From NCBI RefSeq assembly GCF_000238355.1, contig NZ_AHCA01000011.1, positions 62,001-126,000 on the forward strand: DNA of 64,000 nucleotides, in the 5' to 3' direction. Below the pieces are notes generated by a model. It saw only the letters and a program-made list of their open reading frames with translations, was not told where the DNA came from and searched no databases. The stretch is from Pseudoalteromonas haloplanktis ATCC 14393 (GTDB lineage Bacteria > Pseudomonadota > Gammaproteobacteria > Enterobacterales > Alteromonadaceae). This document shows, piece by piece, positions 36,689 through 44,475 of the stretch; positions within the stretch are counted from its first letter, which is position 1, and each line of letters opens with the position of its first letter. Made by a program: the position numbers and the translations under genes.

Positions 36689-36958
36689 CTAATGGTCGTC
36701 GTAATGCCCACCAATGGCGAAAATATATATGCACTCATCATCAAACTTATAAATTAACCGATCTTTTTGTGATATCCGCTTTGACCATAATCCTGATAAA
36801 TTGTGCTTTAAAGGCTCTGGTTTACCTAAGCCTTTACTTGGATCTGAGTGCATCATTTCTTTTAGTATTTTGCATAAAGCTGTATGCAACTTTTTATCTT
36901 TCACTCGTAATTGTTCATAGGTGAGCCAAGTTTTCCCCTCAAAGGTTAATGATCTCAT
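36689..36958 (-). CDS. yoeB: YoeB/Txe family toxin (ribosome-dependent mRNA interferase)
   Basis: The 89-residue RelE-fold toxin carries GLGKPEPLKHNLSGLWSKRI, the family signature, with catalytic Glu48, Arg67 and His85 at the places of E. coli YoeB Glu46, Arg65 and His83, followed by Tyr86. It would cut mRNA in the ribosomal A site when free. A short extra tail (YDDH) ends the protein. It overlaps the antitoxin gene by 20 bases. All active residues are present, so it is probably functional. Confidence 0.93.
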   Translation of the reverse strand: MRSLTFEGKTWLTYEQLRVKDKKLHTALCKILKEMMHSDPSKGLGKPEPLKHNLSGLWSKRISQKDRLIYKFDDECIYIFAIGGHYDDH

Positions 36959-37211
36959 CTAGCTGCTCTTGTGTTGGTTTATAACCTGAATTGGCTGTGT
37001 GAGTTTTCATTGAGTCAGCGATTTGTTGCATTAAACTGCTACTCTGTAAAACATGTAAAGTTTCCTGCTCTCGTTCCCAGTCATCTGCACTCATTACTAT
37101 AAATGCATCTCCTGCACGCCTAGTAACCTTTATAGGCTCATGATCACTAACGGTTTGTTCCACGTATGTTTTTAAGTTTTCTCTAAATTGATTGACACTG
37201 ATGCTATCCAT
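36939..37211 (-). CDS. yefM: YefM/Phd family antitoxin
   Basis: The 90-residue antitoxin has the Phd/YefM DNA-binding N-terminus (SVNQFRENLKTYVEQTV, VTRRAGDAFIVMSADDWE) and a C-terminal toxin-wrapping segment (SGYKPTQEQLDEIINL). It neutralises YoeB and represses the operon. A GAGG site precedes the ATG, and a palindromic operator lies at 37226-37250. It is the first gene of the pair, the normal order. Confidence 0.94.
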   Translation of the reverse strand: MDSISVNQFRENLKTYVEQTVSDHEPIKVTRRAGDAFIVMSADDWEREQETLHVLQSSSLMQQIADSMKTHTANSGYKPTQEQLDEIINL

Positions 37212-37225
37212 AATTAAAACCTCAT

Positions 37226-37250
37226 TAATGTACGGTAATGTCGTACATTA
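37226..37250 (-). promoter_or_regulatory. YefM-YoeB operator and promoter
   Basis: TAATGTACG-N7-CGTACATTA is a perfect inverted repeat with TGTAC cores, like the TGTACA cores of the E. coli yefM operator. On the minus strand a TATAAT -10 box overlaps its upstream edge, with GTGACT 17 bases farther upstream. Autorepression is expected from the family. Confidence 0.7.
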
Positions 37251-37356
37251 TAGTTTAAAAAATATATCAAGTCACTTAAAAGGCTTTGCCCAAAGTGAAG
37301 AAATAAAAACATTCGATAATGCATTTCTTTGATGCAGACTGAAAGGGTATTTTTTC

Positions 37357-37383
37357 GTTGGGTTTCGCGGTGCTCAACCCAAC
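37357..37383. repeat. GTTGGGTT/AACCCAAC hairpin repeat
   Basis: Arms GTTGGGTT (37357-37364) and AACCCAAC (37376-37383) enclose TCGCGGTGCTC. I remember this type of element as widely dispersed in marine proteobacterial genomes. It lies between the toxin-antitoxin operon and the small membrane-protein gene. Confidence 0.5.
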
Positions 37384-37465
37384 CTACGTAGCCTATTTTA
37401 ACGCCGAGCAGCCTTAAAACTTACAGCTTACCGCTCCTAGCGGCTCTAAAACTGACGGCTGCGCT

Positions 37466-37642
37466 CTACCTCACCAACACATAAATCAACTGCACTATCA
37501 ATGAAATCATCACTAATGGCCAAATGTACTTGGCATATTTAGTCGCGCCATCTAGGCCCATTTTTGACTGGTACTTTTCAAGTAGTGGCACAAGAATGAT
37601 GAGTGCAATAAACAGTGAAATTAAAATTACGAAAATATTCAT
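37466..37642 (-). CDS. Small membrane protein (58 aa, two TM segments)
   Basis: Translation from the ATG at 37642 gives 58 residues: MNIFVILISLFIALIILVPL, then LEKYQSKMGLDGATKYAKY, then IWPLVMISLIVQLIYVLVR. Two hydrophobic helices flank a short charged loop. AAGGA lies five bases before the ATG, so translation is likely. No family is recognised. It sits alone between dispersed repeats and could be a stress-response small membrane protein; that is a guess. Confidence 0.65.
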   Translation of the reverse strand: MNIFVILISLFIALIILVPLLEKYQSKMGLDGATKYAKYIWPLVMISLIVQLIYVLVR

Positions 37643-37656
37643 ATCAGTCCTTATTT

Positions 37657-37729
37657 ATACCAATCGACTTAAATATTTAACCATTCTAGCGAGCTAAATA
37701 AATGGTCAGTAACTTAACACGATTGGTAT
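37657..37729. repeat. MITE-like palindromic element (ATACCAATCG ends)
   Basis: The 10-bp ends ATACCAATCG (37657-37666) and CGATTGGTAT (37720-37729) are perfect inverted repeats around 53 bases, which hold further nested dyads (ACCATT/AATGGT and TAGC/GCTA). No coding. It looks like the small dispersed ACCAAT/ATTGGT elements of Alteromonadales (from memory). Confidence 0.55.
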
Positions 37730-37765
37730 TATTGAATATCCATCGAGTATACCCAAAAGGCGAGC

Positions 37766-37791
37766 AAAAAAAAGCGCAGTCTACACTGCGC
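37766..37791 (-). terminator. Terminator of oadGAB
   Basis: GCGCAGT and ACTGCGC (37774-37791) pair around CTAC; on the minus strand eight T residues follow. It lies about 70 bases past the oadB stop. Confidence 0.9.
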
Positions 37792-37859
37792 CAGTCGGTT
37801 GGAAGTAAAAAGTTACTTACAGTTGCTCAACATAGTTAAGCAGCTTTGGTTGTCTGTTA

Positions 37860-38990
37860 TTACCCTACTAAGGCGAGCAAAATACCGGCAGCTACGGCGC
37901 TACCAAGAACACCGGCAACGTTTGGCCCCATAGCATGCATTAACAAGAAGTTATGCGGATTACTCTCAAGACCCACTTTGTTAACTACTCGTGCAGCCAT
38001 CGGAACAGCTGATACACCTGCAGCACCTACTAATGGATTAATAGGAGATTTGGAGAACTTATTCATACCTTTTGCCATGAATACACCTGAAGCCGTACCA
38101 ATTGCAAAAGCCAAGGCACCGAGTACTAAAATACCAAGCGTCTCTACCGTTAAAAACTTATCAGCAGCCAACTTTGAGCCTACAGCTAAGCCTAAAAAGA
38201 TGGTCGTGATATTTATGATCTCGTTTTGCGCGCTGTTACTTAAGCGGTCAACCACACCAGATTCACGCATTAAGTTACCTAAGCAGAACATACCGACTAA
38301 CGGCGTAGCTGCGGGTAAAAATAGCATTGTTAATGTAAGCACCATTAATGGGAAAATAATTTTTTCCTTTTTCGATACTGTACGTAACTGTGGCATTTGA
38401 ATCTTTCGCTCTTCTGCGGTCGTTAATGCACGCATAATTGGCGGCTGAATAATGGGCACCAACGCCATATAAGAATAGGCAGCTACCGCAATAGCCCCTA
38501 ATAAATCAGGCGCTAACTTTGACGCTAAGAAGATAGCTGTAGGGCCATCTGCGCCGCCGATGATCGCTATAGCCGATGCATCTTGCAGAGTAAACTCAAA
38601 GCCAGGCACATAGTTAAGTAAAATTGCGCCAAATAAAGTCGCAAAAATACCAAACTGCGCCGCAGCTCCCAGTAATAACATACGCGGATTAGCGATTAAT
38701 GCACTAAAGTCAGTTAATGCTCCTACACCCATAAATATTAATAGCGGGAAAACACCGGTATCAATACCAATATGGTATACGTAGTACAGTAAGCCACCAG
38801 GGTCTGACAAACCTGCTACTGGGATATTTGTTAATATCGCACCAAAACCTATAGGTAATAATAATAATGGCTCAAAATTACGGGCAATTGCGAGATACAG
38901 CAATAAGCACCCCACTGCGATCATAATAAGCGCAGGGAATGTAAAATTAGCAATACCTGTGGCCTGCCAGAGGTTTAATACAGCTTCCAT
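37860..38990 (-). CDS. oadB: Oxaloacetate decarboxylase, beta subunit (Na+ pump channel)
   Basis: The 376-residue polytopic membrane protein carries out the decarboxylation of carboxybiotin coupled to Na+ export. The key segment is intact: GGADGPTAIFLASKLAP with the Na+-binding Asp, followed by the polar helix SYMALVPIIQPPIMRAL. It is shorter than the about 430-residue Klebsiella subunit but complete. It is the last gene of oadGAB, ten bases after oadA. Confidence 0.95.
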   Translation of the reverse strand: MEAVLNLWQATGIANFTFPALIMIAVGCLLLYLAIARNFEPLLLLPIGFGAILTNIPVAGLSDPGGLLYYVYHIGIDTGVFPLLIFMGVGALTDFSALIANPRMLLLGAAAQFGIFATLFGAILLNYVPGFEFTLQDASAIAIIGGADGPTAIFLASKLAPDLLGAIAVAAYSYMALVPIIQPPIMRALTTAEERKIQMPQLRTVSKKEKIIFPLMVLTLTMLFLPAATPLVGMFCLGNLMRESGVVDRLSNSAQNEIINITTIFLGLAVGSKLAADKFLTVETLGILVLGALAFAIGTASGVFMAKGMNKFSKSPINPLVGAAGVSAVPMAARVVNKVGLESNPHNFLLMHAMGPNVAGVLGSAVAAGILLALVG

Positions 38991-39000
38991 CCTCTGTCTC

Positions 39001-40785
39001 CTAAGCTAACGAAATCATAGCATCACCCGTTGCCACTGAATCACCTTCAGCAACGAGAATTTCAGCAATAGTACCTGTGTGAGTAGCGCGGATTTCAGTT
39101 TCCATTTTCATCGCTTCCATGATGATCACAACATCGCCTTCGTTGACCGTTTGCCCTGTTTTCACCTTTATTTTAAAGATGTTACCAGCTAGAGGCGCGT
39201 TCAGTGTTTCACCAGAAGCAACCGACGCTGATTGTGGAATAAGCTCACTGTCTTTAAGTGTTACTTCTTTAAGTTCACCACCTTGTGCAACGACAACGTC
39301 ATACACTTTACCGTCAACTTTTACGCTGTATTGTTCTGCTTTAACGGTATTGTTGTTGCTTGGCTGATTGTTTGCAGGTTGCTCTTTCTTCGCAGGCTCT
39401 GCACTTGGCACAGCTTCAAAAGCATCTGGATTATTACGATTTTTAATGAACTTCAAGCCAATCTGTGGGAATAAAGCATACGTTAATACATCATCAATCT
39501 GCTCATCAGCTAGGCTTAAACCCTGCTCTTTTGCAGCTGCTAATAATTCTGCTTGCAGGGTTTCAAGTTCTGGCTGCAATAAATCTGCTGGGCGACAGGT
39601 AATTACGTCTGCACCATCAAGTACACGCTCTTGTAGTTCTTTATTCATGGCTGCAGGTGTTGCACCATATTCACCTTTTAGAACACCGGCGGTTTCTTTA
39701 GTAATTGTTTTATAACGCTCACCTGTAAGTACATTTAATACTGCTTGTGTGCCGACAATTTGCGAAGTTGGCGTCACTAAAGGTAAGAAGCCTAAATCTT
39801 CACGAACACGCGGGATCTCTAATAACACTTCATTGAGTTTATCAGCTGCGCCTTGCTCTTTAAGCTGATTTTCCATATTTGTTAGCATGCCACCTGGCAC
39901 TTGTGCTAATAAAATACGGCCATCAACGCCTTTTAAGCTGCCTTCAAATGCCGCATATTTCTTGCGAACATCACGAAAATAAGCCGCAATTTCTTCTAAC
40001 TGATTTAAATCAAGTTCAGTATCACGGTCAGTGCCTTCAACAATCGATACAATTGTCTCGGTTGCACTGTGACCATATGTCATACTCATCGAAGAAATCG
40101 CGGTATCAAGCATATCAATACCTGCATCGATCGCTTTTTGATAAGTGGCTGTACTTAAGCCAGTTGTTGCATGGCATTGCATTGCGATAGGAATAGAGAC
40201 CGTTTCTTTTAAGCCTTTGATTAACTGCTCACAATCATACGGTTTAAGTAAACCTGCCATATCTTTAATACAAATTGAATGACAACCTAAATCTTCTAGC
40301 TGCTTAGCTAAAGTGAGCCACATATCTAGCGTATGTACTGGGCTAACTGTATATGAAATAGTACCTTGTGCATGAGCACCGACTTTTACTGCGGCTTTAA
40401 TGGCTGTTTCAAGATTACGAACATCGTTCATGGCATCAAAAATACGGAATACATCAACGCCATTTTTGTGCGCTCGCTCGACAAACTTTTCAACCACATC
40501 ATCTGCATAATGGCGGTAACCTAACAGGTTTTGACCACGTAATAGCATTTGTTGCTTGGTGTTTGGCATGGCTTTTTTCAAAGCACGGATCCGCTCCCAA
40601 GGATCTTCGCCTAAATAACGGATACATGAATCAAATGTTGCCCCACCCCATGACTCAATAGACCAATAGCCCGCATCATCTAATTTTTGTGCAATTGGCA
40701 GCATGTCATCTAAACGCATGCGCGTTGCTAATAATGATTGATGTGCGTCTCTAAGTACTAATTCGGTTAATTTTAATTTAGCCAC
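39001..40785 (-). CDS. oadA: Oxaloacetate decarboxylase, alpha subunit (biotin carrier)
   Basis: This 594-residue cytoplasmic subunit moves the carboxyl group of oxaloacetate to biotin. The N-terminal carboxyltransferase barrel shows LVLRDAHQSLLATRM, ESWGGATFD and the metal/Lys site QCHATTGLS. A Pro/Asn linker (about 465-485) leads to a biotinyl domain with EAMKMETEI near residue 560, the Lys being biotinylated. Together with OadB and OadG it turns oxaloacetate to pyruvate and pumps Na+ out. Confidence 0.96.
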   Translation of the reverse strand: MAKLKLTELVLRDAHQSLLATRMRLDDMLPIAQKLDDAGYWSIESWGGATFDSCIRYLGEDPWERIRALKKAMPNTKQQMLLRGQNLLGYRHYADDVVEKFVERAHKNGVDVFRIFDAMNDVRNLETAIKAAVKVGAHAQGTISYTVSPVHTLDMWLTLAKQLEDLGCHSICIKDMAGLLKPYDCEQLIKGLKETVSIPIAMQCHATTGLSTATYQKAIDAGIDMLDTAISSMSMTYGHSATETIVSIVEGTDRDTELDLNQLEEIAAYFRDVRKKYAAFEGSLKGVDGRILLAQVPGGMLTNMENQLKEQGAADKLNEVLLEIPRVREDLGFLPLVTPTSQIVGTQAVLNVLTGERYKTITKETAGVLKGEYGATPAAMNKELQERVLDGADVITCRPADLLQPELETLQAELLAAAKEQGLSLADEQIDDVLTYALFPQIGLKFIKNRNNPDAFEAVPSAEPAKKEQPANNQPSNNNTVKAEQYSVKVDGKVYDVVVAQGGELKEVTLKDSELIPQSASVASGETLNAPLAGNIFKIKVKTGQTVNEGDVVIIMEAMKMETEIRATHTGTIAEILVAEGDSVATGDAMISLA

Positions 40786-40795
40786 AAGTCACCCC

Positions 40796-41041
40796 TTATA
40801 GTTTTTGTTTATTTTTGTACTGAGCAATCGCTGCACTGATCGCAGCAATGTGTGCACTTGGCACACCTGGTGCTTTGATTGACGGCGTACGCGTAGGCGC
40901 TGCAACCGGCTGTTCAAAACGGCTCGCTAATTTAGACATAATGATGATTGCTGAAATCAACAACGAAAGAAAAACAAATACGCCTACCATACCGGTGACC
41001 ATTAAGTTTGCTGCTGTAGCTAGTAACTGACCTATATCCAT
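40796..41041 (-). CDS. oadG: Oxaloacetate decarboxylase, gamma subunit
   Basis: The 81-residue protein has one N-terminal TM helix (ATAANLMVTGMVGVFVFLSLLI, cited as about residues 8-30) and a Pro-rich cytoplasmic tail, the standard OadG plan. It holds the complex together and helps assembly. First gene of the operon, ten bases before oadA. The promoter lies in the 520-base gap upstream, where two PdhR-like sites are seen. Confidence 0.92.
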   Translation of the reverse strand: MDIGQLLATAANLMVTGMVGVFVFLSLLISAIIIMSKLASRFEQPVAAPTRTPSIKAPGVPSAHIAAISAAIAQYKNKQKL

Positions 41042-41154
41042 GCTGCTCCCCTTGACTTCATTTACCCAACCTCGAGATTAGGTAAAAAATCACTTTATTT
41101 AAATAATTATGCACCAATGATAACAAAGAAACAGAGCAAGTCCAACACTTTGTA

Positions 41155-41171
41155 AATTGGTAAAACCAATT
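41155..41171. promoter_or_regulatory. PdhR/LldR-type operator, site 1 (upstream of oadGAB)
   Basis: AATTGGT-AAA-ACCAATT is a perfect dyad that agrees with the ATTGGTNNNACCAAT consensus remembered for PdhR and related GntR/FadR-class regulators. It is 114 bases upstream of oadG. Confidence 0.55.
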
Positions 41172-41357
41172 AATATAAAACTAACATACTAACACTAAAT
41201 TTAACACTCTACATTTTGCGATAATTTTACGAGAACTAGATAATAAAAATAGTGAATATAGCTATAAATTATAAGTGCAAGCCAAGATAAACCTCTGTGC
41301 AATGCGCCATCACAAGCATTTTTTGTATATGACTATTGCAATTAGTCGCACCAGATC

Positions 41358-41374
41358 AATTGGTCTTACCAAAT
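41358..41374. promoter_or_regulatory. PdhR/LldR-type operator, site 2
   Basis: AATTGGT-CTT-ACCAAAT has the same half-sites and 3-base spacer as site 1 with one mismatch. It is about 200 bases farther from oadG in the same divergent intergenic region. Between and around the sites (41042-41504) I see no gene. Confidence 0.5.
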
Positions 41375-41504
41375 AAATAGAGCTTTAAAGCAAATTTATA
41401 TAGTCAGGAATAAGTTACAGGTGAAGTTGTAAATTATTCCCATCACTTTCATTTAGCCACATCATAAAAACTATAAGCACATGATAATAAAGAGTTTATT
41501 TAAT

Positions 41505-41520
41505 TGGCATGCAACTAGCA
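41505..41520 (+). promoter_or_regulatory. Possible sigma-54 promoter before ytjA
   Basis: TGGCATGCAACTAGCA keeps the GG-N10-GC spacing of sigma-54 promoters (TGGCAC-N5-TTGCA), with changes in the second half. It lies 40 bases before the ytjA start. No enhancer site was identified, so this is weak. Confidence 0.3.
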
Positions 41521-41560
41521 TCATCTACTTCGAACAAATTAACAAACCAAGGAGACAACA

Positions 41561-41734
41561 ATGTTACGCTGGACAATTACATTTCTAGTTATTGCACTCA
41601 TTGCTGCAGTGTTAGGTTTTGGTGGTATCGCTGGTGCCGCAGCAGGAATTGCTAAGATTATATTTTTTATCTTTATAGTATTGTTAGTTATTTCACTTAT
41701 TTCAGGCGCATTGCGCGGCAATGTTCCTAAGTGA
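41561..41734 (+). CDS. ytjA: DUF1328 small membrane protein (YtjA-like)
   Basis: The ATG follows an excellent AAGGAG site. The 57-residue product, MLRWTITFLVIALIAAVLGF then GGIAGAAAGIAKIIFFIFIV and so on to LRGNVPK, has two TM helices and the Gly/Ala-rich centre typical of DUF1328. These proteins are abundant under envelope stress in several proteobacteria; their function is unknown. It is followed 57 bases later by a small lipoprotein gene on the same strand. Confidence 0.88.
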   Translation: MLRWTITFLVIALIAAVLGFGGIAGAAAGIAKIIFFIFIVLLVISLISGALRGNVPK

Positions 41735-41790
41735 TCCAAATTAATCTCTAACATAATTAACAAAACATTATTTTTACAAGGAATTACATT

Positions 41791-41982
41791 ATGAAATCGA
41801 CTACATTAAAAACAGCCGTTATCGCCCTTTTTGCTAGCTTTTTTATCATGGGTTGCGAAGACAACCACGCAGAAGAAGCAGGTGAGCGCATTGATGAAGC
41901 AGTTACTGATGTGCAAAACAAGGTTGAAGACGCCTGTGAAGAAGTGAAAGAAGGCGTAAATGCCGAAGAAACTAACTGTTAA
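41791..41982 (+). CDS. Small acidic lipoprotein
   Basis: The 63-residue precursor has a lipoprotein signal (VIALFASFFIMGC, lipidated Cys22). The mature 42 residues are strongly acidic and helical (AGERIDEAVTDVQNKVEDA) and include three further cysteines. AAGGA lies about eight bases before the ATG. Its place after ytjA suggests a shared envelope-stress role. No named family is recognised. A terminator follows. Confidence 0.8.
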   Translation: MKSTTLKTAVIALFASFFIMGCEDNHAEEAGERIDEAVTDVQNKVEDACEEVKEGVNAEETNC

Positions 41983-42003
41983 TATAGTTAGTTCTAAATA
42001 ATA

Positions 42004-42029
42004 AAAAACGACTCATCTGAGTCGTTTTT
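42004..42029. terminator. Bidirectional terminator, lipoprotein/pdxJ
   Basis: AAAAACGACTCA and TGAGTCGTTTTT make a long stem flanked by A and T runs between converging genes. Confidence 0.9.
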
Positions 42030-42044
42030 GCTTTTAATCTGATC

Positions 42045-42776
42045 TCAAGCTCTTGCTTCTAGCATAAGCCGCTTCATATCACGCACGGCTTTATCTAAAC
42101 CATCAATCGCAGCGCGCGCTATGATCGCATGGCCAATATTAAGTTCGTAAATCTCTTCCATCGCTGCTATTGGTTTTACATTGTGGTAATGCAAACCATG
42201 CCCTGCGTTTACTATCAAGCCTAAACTCGCTGCGTATTTTACGCCTTGACGAATGTGCTCAAGTTCTTCTTTCAGCTCTGCTTCAGTCTCAGCATCTGCA
42301 TATGCGCCCGTATGTATCTCAACATAAGGGGCATTGCACGCTTTTGCTGCATCTAGCTGCGCTTTATCCGCATCGATAAATAACGACACTTTAATTCCAG
42401 CGTTACTTAGTTTTGCCGTTGCGGCTTTAATTTTATCTAAGTTACCAACCACATCTAGGCCACCTTCGGTGGTTAACTCTTCGCGTTTTTCTGGTACTAA
42501 GCAGACATAAGCAGGCTTTACATCTAGTGCGATATCGATCATTTCATCAGTGACGGCTATTTCTAGGTTCATACGTGTTTGAATTGTTTTAGCCATCACA
42601 TACACATCACGGTCTTGAATATGACGTCTGTCTTCACGTAAATGAATGGTAATGCCATCAGCACCTGCATGTTCTGCAACACTGGCTGCATGTGCAGGAT
42701 CTGGATAACGGGTACCACGAGCTTGACGTAATGTAGCAATGTGATCAACATTTATACCCAAAAGTATATCTTTCAT
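42045..42776 (-). CDS. pdxJ: Pyridoxine 5'-phosphate synthase PdxJ
   Basis: The 243-residue TIM barrel condenses 1-deoxyxylulose 5-phosphate with 3-amino-2-oxopropyl phosphate to give pyridoxine 5'-phosphate. Signatures: GINVDHIATLRQARGT at the N-terminus, ADGITIHLREDRRHI, and NAGHGLHYHNV. Length is normal. It is the last gene of the leftward lepA-lepB-rnc-era-recO-pdxJ string, 59 bases after recO, as in enterobacteria. Confidence 0.97.
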   Translation of the reverse strand: MKDILLGINVDHIATLRQARGTRYPDPAHAASVAEHAGADGITIHLREDRRHIQDRDVYVMAKTIQTRMNLEIAVTDEMIDIALDVKPAYVCLVPEKREELTTEGGLDVVGNLDKIKAATAKLSNAGIKVSLFIDADKAQLDAAKACNAPYVEIHTGAYADAETEAELKEELEHIRQGVKYAASLGLIVNAGHGLHYHNVKPIAAMEEIYELNIGHAIIARAAIDGLDKAVRDMKRLMLEARA

Positions 42777-42835
42777 TGTTTTACCTATAAAAATAACGGT
42801 TCAATTCCGCACTAGAGTTAGGGTGAATATCCAAA

Positions 42836-43525
42836 CTATTTGGATATAAAAAGCTCGCGGCTTTTTAATGGTTTTTTTCCTAGCAAAGGTTTCATTAAAT
42901 GACGGCTTAATTGTTTTGCCATATATAACACATCTGGCGCGCTAAAGTCATGGGCTGCGATGGCGTTTAACTGCGCACCAGAAAAACCACTACCGGTTTG
43001 CTGCTGAACAACAAAGCCGTATTCAGCAAAATAACTATAAGTTTGCTTTAACGAAATAGGCTCTCCCGCCGCATCGAAACTAAAGTCAACGCCATAACCT
43101 AGCAATTCTAATAATTGAAATTCATAAGAGCGTAATACCGCTTGTAAATTCGGATGTTGATTTAGCTGCTGTAGGTGAGTTTGATACAATTGATAAACCT
43201 GTTCAACTGGTTCATTGATAGGAACGATACGATTAGTCAGCTCATTGAGGTAAAAGCCACAATAAAGCTGATCTCCTACTAAAGTTGATTGTGTACCATG
43301 CAATTCAAAGCGCTGAATATATTTTAGATCGTGCCTGCCAGTGTAATTAACGAGTAGTGTTTGGAAGGGTTGTAGCTGGGCTTTATACTTAGTTGCTTGG
43401 CGACCACTGATACGAGCCAGCATACGGAGTTGGCCAACGCCCTCTACTAGCATATCAAGCATTACTTGTGAGTCGCTAAAAGGACGTCGATGTAATAAAT
43501 ATGCTGTGTAGAAGTCGCTATCCAT
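42836..43525 (-). CDS. recO: DNA repair protein RecO
   Basis: The 229-residue protein has the N-terminal OB fold (YLLHRRPFSDSQVMLDML, GRQATKYKAQLQPFQTLLV) and the helical C-terminus (LRSYEFQLLELLGYGVDF). It lacks the Cys4 zinc site present in some RecO proteins. It loads RecA onto SSB-coated DNA with RecR. It follows era with a 17-base gap. Confidence 0.94.
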   Translation of the reverse strand: MDSDFYTAYLLHRRPFSDSQVMLDMLVEGVGQLRMLARISGRQATKYKAQLQPFQTLLVNYTGRHDLKYIQRFELHGTQSTLVGDQLYCGFYLNELTNRIVPINEPVEQVYQLYQTHLQQLNQHPNLQAVLRSYEFQLLELLGYGVDFSFDAAGEPISLKQTYSYFAEYGFVVQQQTGSGFSGAQLNAIAAHDFSAPDVLYMAKQLSRHLMKPLLGKKPLKSRELFISK

Positions 43526-43542
43526 TGGTTTTTCTTAGGCTA

Positions 43543-44475
43543 TTAATCTTCACCATAGCCTAAGCTGCGTAATGCTCGCTCATCGTCAGCCCAGCCTGAT
43601 TTAACCTTTACCCAGAGCTCTAAGAATACTTTGTTATCAAGCATCTCTTCGAGATCTTTACGTGCTTCACGGCCTATCACTTTAAGCTTTTCGCCTTTAT
43701 TACCTATTACCATGCGCTTTTGCGTTTCACGCTCAACTAAGATCAAGCCATTGATGTGCCAAATACCATTGTCTTGCCACTTGAATTGCTCGATTTCAAC
43801 AGTAACAGAATAAGGTAATTCTTCACCCATAAAGCGCATCAGTTTTTCACGAATAACTTCAGCCGCCATAAAACGCATTGAGCGGTCAGTGACATAATCT
43901 TCTGGGAAATAAAATTCACACGGTGGTAGGCGTTTAGTTACTTCATCTTTGATAAGGTTGATGTTCTTACCTTGTGTAGCCGACACAGGCATAATACCCA
44001 CAAAGTCAAATTTTTCACCTAACCACTTCATATGTGGTAATACTAAGTCACGATCTTTTACTTGATCAATTTTATTGATCACTAATAAAACGGGTTTACC
44101 ATTTTGCTTAACTTTATTAAGCACCATTTCATCATCGGCATTCCAGTGAGTTCCCTCAACAACAAAAATAACCAACTCAACATCACCTAATGAACTCGAT
44201 GCAGCACGGTTCATCAAACGGTTAATGGCACGCTTTTCTTCAACATGCAGACCAGGCGTATCAACATACACCGCTTGGTGTTTGCCTTCGGTATGAATCC
44301 CCATAATACGGTGACGTGTGGTTTGTGGCTTACGCGAGGTAATACTTACTTTTTGCTCAATAATTTCATTCAGCAAGGTCGATTTACCAACATTTGGGCG
44401 ACCAACAATAGCGACCATGCCACAAAATGTATCAATATCACCGCTACGAGGTTGGATCAATGTATCAAGATTCAT
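43543..44475 (-). CDS. era: GTPase Era
   Basis: The 310-residue GTPase helps mature 16S rRNA and assemble the 30S subunit. G1 is GRPNVGKS (25-32), then TRHRIMGI, G3 DTPG, G4 NKID, and a C-terminal KH domain (VIGNKGEKLKVIGREARKDL). The start overlaps the end of rnc by 11 bases, showing coupling of RNase III and Era as in E. coli. Confidence 0.97.
   Translation of the reverse strand: MNLDTLIQPRSGDIDTFCGMVAIVGRPNVGKSTLLNEIIEQKVSITSRKPQTTRHRIMGIHTEGKHQAVYVDTPGLHVEEKRAINRLMNRAASSSLGDVELVIFVVEGTHWNADDEMVLNKVKQNGKPVLLVINKIDQVKDRDLVLPHMKWLGEKFDFVGIMPVSATQGKNINLIKDEVTKRLPPCEFYFPEDYVTDRSMRFMAAEVIREKLMRFMGEELPYSVTVEIEQFKWQDNGIWHINGLILVERETQKRMVIGNKGEKLKVIGREARKDLEEMLDNKVFLELWVKVKSGWADDERALRSLGYGED

Noticed and set aside
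36543..36924. Two overlapping frames at the 3' end of yoeB (plus strand 36583-36924, minus strand 36543-36734)
   Set aside because: Neither has a ribosome site or recognisable motif. The plus frame lies antisense to yoeB, which has a full catalytic set.
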